From Mycobacterium sp. (GTDB lineage: Bacteria; Actinomycetota; Actinomycetes; Mycobacteriales; Mycobacteriaceae): 64,000 nt of DNA. Positions 35,933-45,418 of the stretch are shown here, in pieces. Made by a program: the position numbers and the translations under genes. The notes under the pieces are model-generated. The model was not told the DNA's origin, searched no databases, and saw only the letters and a list, made by a program, of their open reading frames with translations. The stretch is from positions 62,001 to 126,000 of the forward strand of contig JAGYKK010000003.1 in assembly GCA_018401645.1 (NCBI GenBank), written 5' to 3'. The stretch's first letter is position 1; the number at the start of each line of letters is the position of its first letter.

Positions 35933-36598
35933 TCAGGCAGCACCTTCGTCGAGATACCGCATCCACGCCGGGTCGAGTTCCTTGACGGCGCACAAAAGTC
36001 GCCAGTGCTGGCCCCTCGGAGGCGTCGGCACGAGCCGCAGCGTCCAGCCCAACTCGACCAACAGTCGGTCGGCCTTGCGGTGATTGCAGGCCGAGCAGGC
36101 CGCGACGCAGTTCTCCCAGGTGTGTTCGCCACCCCGACTGCGCGGCACCACATGGTCGACGGTGTCCGCCTTCGATCCGCAGTAGGCGCATCGGAACCTG
36201 TCCCGGTGCATCAGCGCCGCCCGAGTCATCGGAATCCGGGCCCGGTAGGGCACCCGGACGTAGCTGCGCAGCCGGATCACCGATGGCACCGCGATCGCCC
36301 GGGTGGCCGAGTGGATGACCGGACCGGCCGGATCGTCGTGCACCACGTCGGCCTTGCCGCACAGCACCATCACCACAGCCCGCCGAATGGGCAGTGCGGT
36401 GAGCGGTTCGTAGGTGGAGTTCAGCAGAAGAACCCGACGTCGTCCCCAGACCGATCCCTGAGTCGGCGCGGGGATGGCGGTATCGACCTTGTGCAAGCCG
36501 GAACCGCGCAGGCCGGAACCGCGCAGGTTGGAGCCGGACGTGGGCCTGATTGAGCCGACCGCGACGCGCTGACCGCGGTTCCGTTTGCGCTGCGCCAT
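35933..36598 (-). CDS. HNH endonuclease family protein (Rv2469c-like)
   Basis: 221 residues from ATG 36598. The basic N-terminus contains a short repeat ([16 protein letters not shown]). Then [24 protein letters not shown] and [15 protein letters not shown] lead into a typical HNH zinc motif: [36 protein letters not shown]. Substrate unknown; the family is widely conserved in actinobacteria as a single-copy chromosomal gene, so a housekeeping repair-like role is plausible but not shown. Divergent from glbO. Confidence 0.9.
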   Translation of the reverse strand: MAQRKRNRGQRVAVGSIRPTSGSNLRGSGLRGSGLHKVDTAIPAPTQGSVWGRRRVLLLNSTYEPLTALPIRRAVVMVLCGKADVVHDDPAGPVIHSATRAIAVPSVIRLRSYVRVPYRARIPMTRAALMHRDRFRCAYCGSKADTVDHVVPRSRGGEHTWENCVAACSACNHRKADRLLVELGWTLRLVPTPPRGQHWRLLCAVKELDPAWMRYLDEGAA

Positions 36599-36696
36599 GC
36601 ATCCTCCACCGAATAGTTCACCATGAATCGGGGCCGACCGCACGCGTATTTGCACCGTGTTCACGCGCGCTTCAGCCGATGCTCCAAGATGGTGGT

Positions 36697-37092
36697 GTGG
36701 CCGAGACTCCGCAGTCCTTCTATGACGCGGTGGGCGGTGCGGCGACATTCCGCGCCATCGTGTCGCGCTTTTACGAGTTGGTCAGCACCGACGAGGTGCT
36801 GCGCCCGCTGTACCCCGACGATGACCTGGACGGCGCCGAGGACCGGCTCCTGATGTTTCTGGAGCAGTACTGGGGCGGGCCGCGGACCTACTCCGACCAG
36901 CGCGGTCACCCACGACTGCGGATGCGCCACGCGCCCTACCGGATCGGGTTCATCGAACGCGATGCCTGGTTGCGCTGCATGCATACCGCAATCGCCTCGA
37001 TCGACTCGGTGACACTGGACGACGACCATCGTCGGGAATTGGTGGACTACCTCGAAATGGCCGCCCAGGCAATGGTGAACTCGACGTTCTGA
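36697..37092 (+). CDS. glbO: Truncated haemoglobin, group II
   Basis: Small oxygen-binding haem protein of 131 residues from GTG 36697; ATG 36679 is a possible earlier start. Landmarks: TyrB10 (Tyr26 in SRFYELV), TyrCD1 (Tyr39 in PLYPDDDL), the [23 protein letters not shown] block, proximal His in RMRHAPY and TrpG8 in DAWLRCM. These match trHbO of M. tuberculosis (Rv2470), which associates with the membrane and binds O2 tightly. Convergent with the Rv2474c-like gene, 3 bp apart. Confidence 0.95.
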   Translation: MAETPQSFYDAVGGAATFRAIVSRFYELVSTDEVLRPLYPDDDLDGAEDRLLMFLEQYWGGPRTYSDQRGHPRLRMRHAPYRIGFIERDAWLRCMHTAIASIDSVTLDDDHRRELVDYLEMAAQAMVNSTF

Positions 37093-37095
37093 GAA

Positions 37096-37779
37096 TCAGC
37101 GCAACACCACTGCTGCGTCACCGCGGCGGCGGAATACCGATCCGAACCGGGCGTCGATGCGCAGCCACGCGGGCAGCGCCCGGACCCGCACCATGTCGGG
37201 TCCGGAACCGGGAGAGATCTCGGGTGCGATCTCAGGCAGAAAGCGCATCGCCGCCAGTGCCAGCACGCACCGCATCGGCACGCCGACCGCGGCCGACCCG
37301 ATACCAACCCGCAGCACTTCCTGGTCTAGCAGCGACGCCGGCGGCCCGTGGGCGCTGCCGTGATCACGCGCCAGGTCGGCTCCGCGCCTGGCCAGTTCGA
37401 TCAATTCCGACACCGGCACATCGTCAAGGTGGATGAACCCGGTCTCCGGAGGCAGCACACCCCGCCATCCCGAGTCCATTGGATAGCCCGGGTCGATAAA
37501 GCCGGACTGATCGGCAGTTCCGGATCGCCGCAGCCAGGGGTCGGTCTGCGGCGCAGGACAGGTCGCCGGTCGGATTCGGCCGGCCACCACCCGTGCGGCC
37601 AACACGTCGAATCCGGTGGCCTCCCAGGCGCCAATCAGGTGATCGGCCCGGGTGCGCAAGCGGATCACCGCGGCATCGTCGAGACGCCGGGCGCGCTCGG
37701 CGAATACTGAGAGATCGTTACGGTGGCCGGCATCGGTGATCCAGACACCGCGCTCGGTGTCAGCCCCGGCTGCCGTCAT
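37096..37779 (-). CDS. Conserved hypothetical protein (Rv2474c-like)
   Basis: 227 residues from ATG 37779, which overlaps the thioesterase stop by 4 bp. Segments such as VWITDAGHRNDLSVFAERARRLDDAAVIRLR, FDVLAARVVAGRIRPA, GWRGVLPPETGFIHLDDVP and VLRVGIGSAAVGVPMRCVLALAAM are compact and well coded, with no transmembrane segment or known catalytic motif that I can name. It is coupled to the thioesterase and to gdh. Function unknown. Confidence 0.82.
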   Translation of the reverse strand: MTAAGADTERGVWITDAGHRNDLSVFAERARRLDDAAVIRLRTRADHLIGAWEATGFDVLAARVVAGRIRPATCPAPQTDPWLRRSGTADQSGFIDPGYPMDSGWRGVLPPETGFIHLDDVPVSELIELARRGADLARDHGSAHGPPASLLDQEVLRVGIGSAAVGVPMRCVLALAAMRFLPEIAPEISPGSGPDMVRVRALPAWLRIDARFGSVFRRRGDAAVVLR

Positions 37780-38204
37780 CGAAGCCAGCGCTGCAGGTAA
37801 CCCCGGTGGCAAGGCGAGAGCCGGATCAATCGCTGCTCCTCGATGTGCACGGCGGCCAGTTGGGTCTCGGCTATCACCGCGGGTTTGGAGCCCGGCTCGG
37901 CACCCAGCGCCCGCACCTCATAGCCGAGCGTGAAATCGACCGCCCTTAATCGTTTGGTCCACATCGTGACCTGTAAGGGCGAATCAGCGAGGCGCAGTTG
38001 ACCTTTGTAGAGCACTCGCACCTCATGGATCAACAGCCCGATCGTCGCGACATCGGCGGCGAAGGGTTCCCGCAGGAAATCTACCCGCGCCTCCTCCAGG
38101 ATGGTGACCATCGTCGCGTGGTTGACGTGCTGGTAGGTGTCAATGTCGGACCAGCGCACGTGAACACCGGTGGTGAATCCGTCAACCACTGGCGCCCGTT
38201 CCAC
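37776..38204 (-). CDS. Hot-dog fold acyl-CoA thioesterase (Rv2475c-like)
   Basis: 142 residues. The 4-hydroxybenzoyl-CoA thioesterase-type signature is clear: [25 protein letters not shown] with the catalytic Asp, then [25 protein letters not shown] and [11 protein letters not shown]. The start overlaps the end of gdh by 23 bp and its stop overlaps the next gene by 4 bp. The acyl substrate is not known. Confidence 0.9.
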   Translation of the reverse strand: MERAPVVDGFTTGVHVRWSDIDTYQHVNHATMVTILEEARVDFLREPFAADVATIGLLIHEVRVLYKGQLRLADSPLQVTMWTKRLRAVDFTLGYEVRALGAEPGSKPAVIAETQLAAVHIEEQRLIRLSPCHRGYLQRWLR

Positions 38205-41200
38205 TCGTCCGGGTCATGCTGCGAATCTGGCGGGCGGCCACCGACAGGGTGGCCAGATCCCGGGACTCTTGGGCGTAAATCTCCGCAAGGGTGCGGCGCG
38301 CCCGTGGCACCCGCGACCCGTTCGCACGCTCCCACTCGGCGATCTTGTCCTCCCCGCTCTCCTCGGGCTCCCCGGCCGCGAGCACGTCGAAGCACAGGGC
38401 ACGCAGGGAGCCGTAGATGTCATCGCGAATCGCGAGCCGGGCCAGAGCATGCCAGCGGTCGTCGCGGGGCAGACCCGACACCGCGGTCAGCAGGCCGTCG
38501 GTGCCCAGGTGATTCATCAGAGCGAAATACGTGTCGGCCACCTCAGCTGAGTTGCGCTCGGCGATGTCGGCGATGTCGACTACGTCCAGCAGGCTGTACT
38601 GGTAGAGCCCGGACGCCACGTCGTAGGCGAGGTCGGTCGGCACGCCGCGCGCGGCGAATTCCGCAGACTCCTTGGCAACGATCACCTGATCGTCGCCGCG
38701 CAGCCACTGCGGCATCTGCGGGGTCAGCTCGGCGACTTTGCGGCGAATCGCTTGATCTCCGCGCCCACGGCAAGGGGCTGCGGCCGATATGGAGCAGCCA
38801 GCGCGCGGCCCGGTCGAGAAGCCGGCGCAGATCCAGTGTCATTCGGTCGGTGACGCCGGCCGCGATAAAACCGTGGTTCATGGCGGCGCGAATCCGCCGC
38901 CAGGTCCGGCCGACTCGAAGATGGCGTCGGCGGCGGCGAAAGGCACCGCATCGAAATGTAGCCGACGCCGGCGTCCTCGGTGACGCGGTAGGCGAAAGTG
39001 ATGCCGCCGGTGCTCGACGATGTCGTTGACCAGCATGGTGGCCACGATCTCGCGGCGGAGTTGGTGGTGGCGGATCTCGGCGGTGAAGTTGTCCCGCAAA
39101 GGCCGGAAGTACTCCGGTAGCCGAGCGGCGAACGCCTCCTGATCAGGAAGGTCGCTGGCCAGCACCTGCTCTTTGAGGGCAAGCTTGACGTGGGCCATTA
39201 GGGTCGCCAGTTCCGGAGAGGTCAGGCCCACGCCCAACTCCTGGCGCCGGGCGATCTCCTTGTCCGTCGGCAGCGCCTCGAGTTCACGGTTGAGCCCGCG
39301 CTGCTCCTCAAGTTGCCGGATCTGGCGGGCGTGCACGTTGAGCAGGGCCGGCGCGTTCGCGCGACTGGTGCCCATCAGATCGTTCTGGTCAGTGTTGTCG
39401 GTGAGCACCAGTCGGGACACCTCGTCGGTCATCGACGCCAACAGTTCACCGCGCCGGTCGGCACCGATTCGCCCCGCGCCGACCAGGGAATCCACCAAGA
39501 TCTTGATGTTCACCTCGTGATCGGAGCAGTCCACGCCAGCAGAGTTATCCAGCGCGTCGGTATTGATGCGGCCACCGCATAGATCGAACTCAACCCGCCC
39601 CAGCGACGTCACGCCGAGGTTTCCACCCTCTCCGATTACCTTGGCGCGCAACTGATTTGCGTTCACCCGGACGGCATCGTTGGCGCGGTCTCCGACCACC
39701 GCATCGGATTCGGACTCAGCCTTGACATAGGTGCCGATACCGCCGTTGAAGAGCAGATCGACCGGCGCGCGGAGGATGGCACGGATCAACTCCGGCGGGG
39801 TCATCTCGGTAACCGGCCCGTCGGTACCCCCGTCTGAGAGCCCGAGAGCCTGGCGCATCTGCGGGCTGATCGAAATCGACTTCTGCTGCCTGCCGAATAC
39901 GCCGCCGCCACCGCTGATCAGGCTGGAGTCATAGTCCTGCCAACTCGATCGCGGCAGATCGAAGAGTCGGCGCCGCTCCTGAAACGAACGAACTGGATCC
40001 GGATCCGGATCGATGAAGATGTGGCGGTGATCGAAGGCCCCGATCAGCCGGATGTGCTCCGAGGCCAGCATGCCGTTGCCGAACACGTCACCGCTCATGT
40101 CGCCGATGCCGACGACAGTGAAGTCCTCGGCTTGGGTGTTCACACCCATCTCACGGAAATGGCGCCGCACCGACTCCCACGCCCCCTTGGCGGTGATGCC
40201 CATGACCTTGTGGTCGTAACCCACGGAACCACCCGAGGCGAACGCATCGCCCAGCCAGAAGTCGTACGAGTCGGCAACGGCATTGGCGATATCGGAGAAG
40301 GTTGCAGTGCCCTTGTCCGCGGCAACGACGAGGTAGGCGTCGTCACCGTCGCGGCGCACCACCCGTGGTGGAGTCACCACCTGCCCACCGGCCGCGTCGA
40401 TGTTGTCGGTTACGTCGAGCAGTCCGGCCACAAACAACCGGTAACAGGCGATTCCCTCGTCACGCACCGCCTCACGATCTGCGGCATCCTCACCGGTGGG
40501 AGGCGGTGGATTCTTGACCACGAATCCGCCCTTGGCCCCGACCGGGACGATCACGGCGTTCTTCACCGCCTGGGCCTTCACCAGTCCCAGGATCTCGGTG
40601 CGGAAGTCCTCGCGGCGGTCACTCCAGCGCAACCCACCGCGGGCTACCGGGCCGAATCGCAGGTGAACCCCCTCGACGCGGGGCGAGTACACGAAAATCT
40701 CGAATTTCGGCCGCGGAAGCGGTAGTTCGGCGATCAGTTCCGCATTGACCTTGATCGACAACACGTCGCGGGCCCGAGCCGAACGGGCGTCGGTGACGAA
40801 GAAATTGGTGCGCAGCGTGGCTTCTATCATCGAGGCGAACGCCCGCAGCACCCGATCAGTGTCCAGGCTCGTCAGCGCGTCGATGTCGGCGGCGACGGCG
40901 ATCGCGGCAGACTTGGCCTCAAGACCCCCCGCAGCGGAGTCCGGGTCGAACATCGCCTCGAACAGCGCCACCAGGGATCGCGCCGTCGAGGTGTTCTCTC
41001 CCAGCACCGACTCGATACGGGACTGGCTGTACGGGAAGCCCGCCTGCCGCAGGTACTTCGCATAGGCGCGTAACACCATCACCTGGTGCCAGTTCAGTCC
41101 GGCCCGCAGCACCAATTCATTGAATCGATCGACTTCGGCCCGACCCTGCCAGATCGCGGTGAGGGCCTCGGTGAACCGGTGCGCGGTGGCATCCCACTCT

Positions 41201-42987
41201 TGTTGGGAGACCGACCTCGCGACATCGGCGTCGGGTCGAATGGTGAACTGGTAGATCTTCACTGAAAGTCCATCGGGGCGCGTCACGGTGAACGGCCGCT
41301 CCTCCAGCACTTCCACTCCCATGCAACTCAACATCGGTAGCAACTGACTCAACGATGCCGAACCCCCGCCGAGGTACCAGGTCAGGAATGCCTCTCCTAT
41401 CGCGCCGCCGGGCTCCAGTTGCAAGGAAACGGAGTCGCGCTGCAGGGCCTCAATGATCGCGATATCGGTGATCGCCTCCGCCGGGCTGATCGCCTGCTTG
41501 TACTCATCTGGGAGCGTCTCGGCGTAGTGCTTGGCGACGGCCTGGTCAATCGGAGCTGGGGAACCCAGAAAAAGGTCGGACCAGGTGCGGGTTGCCGTAG
41601 TCAACAATTCCTGGACCCGGGCTCGATTAGCCTCGGAACTGTCGATGGGATCGCGCTCCGCGGCGTCGGGTAGTAATACGGTGAAATGCACTACCGCCCA
41701 TACTGATTCGCTGACCCGGGCAGCGTAGTCAATGCTGATGCCACCGAATTCGCGAACCAGGATGTCCTGCATGGCCAACCGAACCACGGTCGTGTAACGG
41801 TCCCGCGGAAGGTAGACCAGACAAGAGATGAAGTTATTGAAGCGATCAGCGCGCAGAAACAACAGTGCTCGTCGCCGCACGCCAAGGTCGACCACCGCGC
41901 CGGCCATCTCCAGCAGTTGTTCGGCGCTCAGCGCGAACAACTCCGAGCGCGGGATGGTTTGGATGATGTCGAGCAGCAACTGCCCAGGACGGCTGGGGTC
42001 ATCGGCCGACATCGCCAGTGCCTCCTGGACTCGCCGGGAGATCAGCGGTATGTCCAGAACGTTGGCGTTCATGGCCGCCCCGGTGAACAGTCCGACGAAC
42101 CGGTGCTCGACGTCCGGGGACTCACGCACAACCACGACGTAGGGGTAGGCACCGTAGCGGAGGAAGCTCGGCATGGTGGCCTGGGCCAGCACCAGCAGTT
42201 CGCCGGGCCGGCTGAGTTCGGGCAGCACCTCGATACGCGACCGCGCCACCCCCAACCTGCTGGACTCATCGACTCTCACCTGCCCTCCGCCGACGTCGCA
42301 GCGCAGCGCTCCGAGCACAACGAAGTGCCCCTCACCCAGCCAGCGCAGCAGTTCGGCGGTGTCGACGCGGTCGGGCCCGCCGAATCGGGCACCCGAATCA
42401 GCGGCAATTTCACCGGCCAGTGCCTCCAGTGCGACGGCCAACGCGGCGGAGTCCTGGGCCACCTGGCGGGCATCGGAGACAACCATGGGCAGCAAACGCA
42501 CGGCCTCGGCCAAGCCCGGTCGGTCGACCGACCGGGGAAGCTGAATATGAATCCAGGACTCATTGAGGACTACGGACCCAGGGCTTGACGGCTCGGCGTC
42601 TGAAGGTTCGGCGTCTGAAGGTTCGGAATCGTCCCCGGGCCGAACATCGAGCAGGGTGCCGTCGGCGTCGCGACGGACCCGCATCACCGGATGCATCAAC
42701 CCGACGTAGCCGACGCCGACCCTGTGCAGCAGCACTGTGACAGAGTCCATGAGCATGTCGGCCTGGTCGGTGACGATCTGCAGTGCGGGGCCGAATCCCC
42801 CGGGATGCTCGGCAGGGATGACTTCGACGAGGGTCTCTGAGATCCGGCGCCGACGAGCTAGCTCCCGCTGGGCAGCGACCAGCGCGGCCAGTTCCGGCGC
42901 GTCGGTCTCCTCGACGCCCGGAACGTCGGGACCCGAACCGCGGTAGGTGGCCGCGTAAGCCTGCGCGACGGTGTGGTCAACAGTCAT
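38182..42987 (-). pseudogene. gdh: NAD-specific glutamate dehydrogenase (large type), frameshifts near the 3' end
   Basis: Large (L180-type) GDH, Rv2476c-like, oxidising glutamate to 2-oxoglutarate with NAD. From ATG 42987 the frame is intact for about 1325 residues: N-terminal ACT/regulatory regions, then the catalytic core ([106 protein letters not shown]). Frames then shift near 39014 (extra C), 38956, 38915 and twice in 38735-38800. The remaining C-terminus reads on in other frames ([75 protein letters not shown]) to the TGA at 38182. Repaired length is about 1600 residues, the normal size. Confidence 0.9.
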
Positions 42988-43002
42988 ACCCTGGGCACTC
43001 CC

Positions 43003-43042
43003 GTGTCAGCGTGCGTACCAACGCTGGTACGCACGCTGACAC
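43003..43042. terminator. Perfect 18-bp palindrome between ettA and gdh
   Basis: Arms GTGTCAGCGTGCGTACCA (43003-43020) and its exact complement (43025-43042), loop ACGC. The right arm touches the ettA stop codon; no T-tract follows, so it would be an I-shaped terminator-like or RNA-stabilising hairpin just before gdh. Confidence 0.6.
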
Positions 43043-44718
43043 TAGTCGCGCGTGAGCCGGCGGTGGGTGACTCTGTGCGGCCGGGCCGCGTCGGCCCCGA
43101 GCCGCTCAAGTTTGTTCTCCTCGTAGGCCCCGAAGTTGCCCTCGAACCAGAACCAGGTCGCCTCGTTGCTGGCATCGCCCTCCCAAGCGAGGATATGGGT
43201 GCAGGTGCGGTCCAGGAACCAGCGATCGTGGGAGATCACCACCGCACAACCGGGGAATTTCTCCAGCGCGTTCTCCAGCGAACCGAGGGTCTCGACGTCC
43301 AGGTCATTGGTGGGCTCGTCGAGGAGCAACAGGTTGCCGCCTTCCTTGAGGGTCAGCGCCAGGTTGAGCCTGTTGCGCTCACCACCGGAGAGCACACCGG
43401 CCGGCTTCTGTTGATCAGGGCCCTTGAATCCGAAGGCCGACACGTAGGCCCGGGAGGGAATCTCGTTCTGCCCGACCTCGATGTAGTCGAGCCCATCGGA
43501 GACAACTTCCCAGACGTTCTTCTTCGGGTCGATGCCACCTCGGGATTGATCGACGTAGCTGAGCTTGACGGTGTCCCCTACCCGGACGGTGCCGCTGTCC
43601 GGCTTCTCCAGCCCGACGATGGTCTTGAACAGGGTGGTCTTGCCCACGCCGTTAGGCCCGATCACCCCGACAATTCCGTTGCGGGGCAGGGTGAAGGACA
43701 GATCCTTGATCAGGATCCGGCCGTCATAACCCTTGTCGAGGTGCTCGACCTCGACGACGATGCTGCCCAAACGCGGACCCACGGGGATCTGGATCTCCTC
43801 GAAGTCAAGCTTGCGGGTCTTCTCGGCTTCGGCTGCCATCTCCTCGTAACGCTGCAATCGCGCTTTGTTCTTAGCCTGGCGGGCTTTGGCTCCGGAGCGC
43901 ACCCAGGCCAGTTCGTCGCGCAGTCGCCGCTGCAGCTTCTGGTCCTTCTTGCCGGACACCTCAAGGCGGTCGGCCTTCTTCTCCAGGTAGGTCGAGTAGT
44001 TGCCCTCGTAGGGGTAGGCGCGGCCGCGGTCGAGTTCGAGGATCCATTCAGCGACATTGTCCAGGAAGTAGCGGTCGTGGGTAACGGCCAGGATCGCGCC
44101 CCGGTAGTCAGCCAGGTGCTGTTCGAGCCACTGGACGCTTTCGGCGTCGAGGTGGTTGGTCGGCTCATCGAGCAGCAGCAGATCCGGCTTACTGAGCAGC
44201 AGTTTGCACAGCGCGACCCGGCGACGTTCGCCACCGGAGAGGTGGGTAACCGGCTCCTCGGGCGGTGGGCAGCGCAGCGCGTCCATGGCCTGTTCCAGCT
44301 GAGAGTCCAGATCCCAGGCATCGGCGTGGTCGAGTTCCTCCTGCAGCTGGCCCATCTCCTCCATCAACTCGTCGGAGTAGTCGGTCGCCATCAACTCGGC
44401 GACCTCGTTGAAGCGGTCCAGTTTGACCTTGATCTCACCGAGGCCCTCTTCCACGTTTCCGCGGACGGTCTTCTCCTCGTTGAGTGGGGGCTCCTGCAGC
44501 AGGATCCCGACCGTCGCACCCGGAGCAAGAAACGCATCGCCGTTGTTGGCTTGGTCGAGCCCGGCCATGATCCGCAGGACGCTGGACTTGCCGGCGCCGT
44601 TGGGGCCGACGACCCCGATCTTGGCTCCCGGCAGGAAGCTGAGCGTGACGTCGTCAAGGATCACCTTGTCGCCATGCGCCTTGCGGACCTTGTACATGGT
44701 GTAGATGAAATCGGCCAC
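43042..44718 (-). CDS. ettA: ABC-F protein, energy-dependent translational throttle EttA (Rv2477c-like)
   Basis: Cytosolic ATPase binding the ribosomal E site and gating translation by ATP/ADP ratio. GTG 44718 with GATGAGGGG upstream; 558 residues. Two ABC domains: Walker A GVVGPNGAGKSS and signature HLSGGERRRVALCKLLLSKPDLLLLDEPTNHLD; second GVIGPNGVGKTTLFK and VLSGGERNRLNLALTL, LDEPTNDLD. The arm and linker (KKADRLEVSGKKDQKLQRRL) between them is typical. No membrane helices, so not a transporter. Lies between ssb and gdh. Confidence 0.95.
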   Translation of the reverse strand: MADFIYTMYKVRKAHGDKVILDDVTLSFLPGAKIGVVGPNGAGKSSVLRIMAGLDQANNGDAFLAPGATVGILLQEPPLNEEKTVRGNVEEGLGEIKVKLDRFNEVAELMATDYSDELMEEMGQLQEELDHADAWDLDSQLEQAMDALRCPPPEEPVTHLSGGERRRVALCKLLLSKPDLLLLDEPTNHLDAESVQWLEQHLADYRGAILAVTHDRYFLDNVAEWILELDRGRAYPYEGNYSTYLEKKADRLEVSGKKDQKLQRRLRDELAWVRSGAKARQAKNKARLQRYEEMAAEAEKTRKLDFEEIQIPVGPRLGSIVVEVEHLDKGYDGRILIKDLSFTLPRNGIVGVIGPNGVGKTTLFKTIVGLEKPDSGTVRVGDTVKLSYVDQSRGGIDPKKNVWEVVSDGLDYIEVGQNEIPSRAYVSAFGFKGPDQQKPAGVLSGGERNRLNLALTLKEGGNLLLLDEPTNDLDVETLGSLENALEKFPGCAVVISHDRWFLDRTCTHILAWEGDASNEATWFWFEGNFGAYEENKLERLGADAARPHRVTHRRLTRD

Positions 44719-45233
44719 CCCCTCATCCTAGGCAGGCGCCCCCAGCACCAGTCCCTCCGAGTCGGCATCTTCCGCGTCCCCGGCGCCCGTGCCTTCCGCG
44801 TCCCCGGCGCCCGTGCCTTCCGCGTCCCCGGCGCCCGCCTTCCGCGTCCCCGGCGCCCGCGGCTGGCGGGCTGGCGTGAGCCCGACTGCGAAATCCGGGC
44901 GATCACCTTGCCGAGGTCCGGCCCTACCGCGGTGGCTCGCATCTCCAGCGACGACCGCTTGAGGCCGTCACGATCCTCGTACTCGCTGGTGTGAACGGTA
45001 CCGACCGCGATCACTGCGGCACCCTTATACAAACCCGCGCCCACACCGGTGACCAGCCGGCCCCAGCAGTTGACCGTCACGAACAGCGAGTTCCCGGGCT
45101 CCCAGGTGCCCTCCGCGGTGCGGCGACGTGAGTTGCTGGCCACGCGAAAGCTGATCAGCTCCTCGCCGGCTACCACGCGTCGGCGCGGGTCGGTGACGAT
45201 GCGGCCGACGATGGTCATCGGTGTCTCGAACAT
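44661..45233 (-). CDS. Single-stranded DNA-binding protein paralogue (Rv2478c-like), tail reading frame disturbed
   Basis: OB-fold SSB paralogue. ATG 45233 has AAAGGA upstream. The DNA-binding core is intact: FETPMTIVGRIVTDPRRRV, FRVASNSRRRTAEGTWEPGNS, LFVTVNCWGRLVTGVGAGLYKG, SEYEDRDGLKRSSLEMRATAVGPDLGKVIARI. The displayed frame then gives a basic tail (APGTRKAR repeats) that overruns the ettA start by 58 bp. In the neighbouring frame the same four-unit repeat encodes an acidic tail (AGDAEGTG units, ending DAEDADSEGLVLGAPA) with a TAG at 44730-44728, 9 bp before ettA and just before its ribosome site. That acidic frame is more likely the true end. Confidence 0.88.
   Translation of the reverse strand: MFETPMTIVGRIVTDPRRRVVAGEELISFRVASNSRRRTAEGTWEPGNSLFVTVNCWGRLVTGVGAGLYKGAAVIAVGTVHTSEYEDRDGLKRSSLEMRATAVGPDLGKVIARISQSGSRQPASRGRRGRGRRAPGTRKARAPGTRKARAPGTRKMPTRRDWCWGRLPRMRGWPISSTPCTRSARRMATR
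44769..44860. repeat. Tandem 24-bp repeat in the ssb tail
   Basis: Units 44769-44792 and 44793-44816 are identical 24-mers; 44817-44838 and 44839-44860 match them but lack the final two bases. The 22-bp unit changes reading frame within the array. Confidence 0.9.
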
Positions 45234-45336
45234 GATTGGGGTGTCCTTTCTGAGGTACGAATGTGCACCTTCATTGGGCACGCTGGGACCGACGCCCGAC
45301 ACGTCCGAAAGGATTTGCCACCTCGACGCTGTGGAT

Positions 45337-45366
45337 GAAAACCCTTCTGGGGAAAACCCTTCTGGG
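45337..45366. repeat. Two tandem 15-bp copies upstream of ssb
   Basis: GAAAACCCTTCTGGG is repeated head to tail at 45337-45351 and 45352-45366, with a third partial GAAAAAC after it. It lies in the 185-bp gap between plsB2 and ssb. Possibly regulatory; role not known. Confidence 0.75.
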
Positions 45367-45418
45367 GAAAAACGTTCCCTCATCGCGGCGTCGAAGATGC
45401 CCTGAGCGGGCAATGGAA

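Noticed and set aside
42973..44994. A 673-codon plus-strand open frame opposite ettA/ssb
   Set aside because: It lies wholly opposite well-conserved genes, has no recognisable motifs, and long antisense frames are expected at this GC content.
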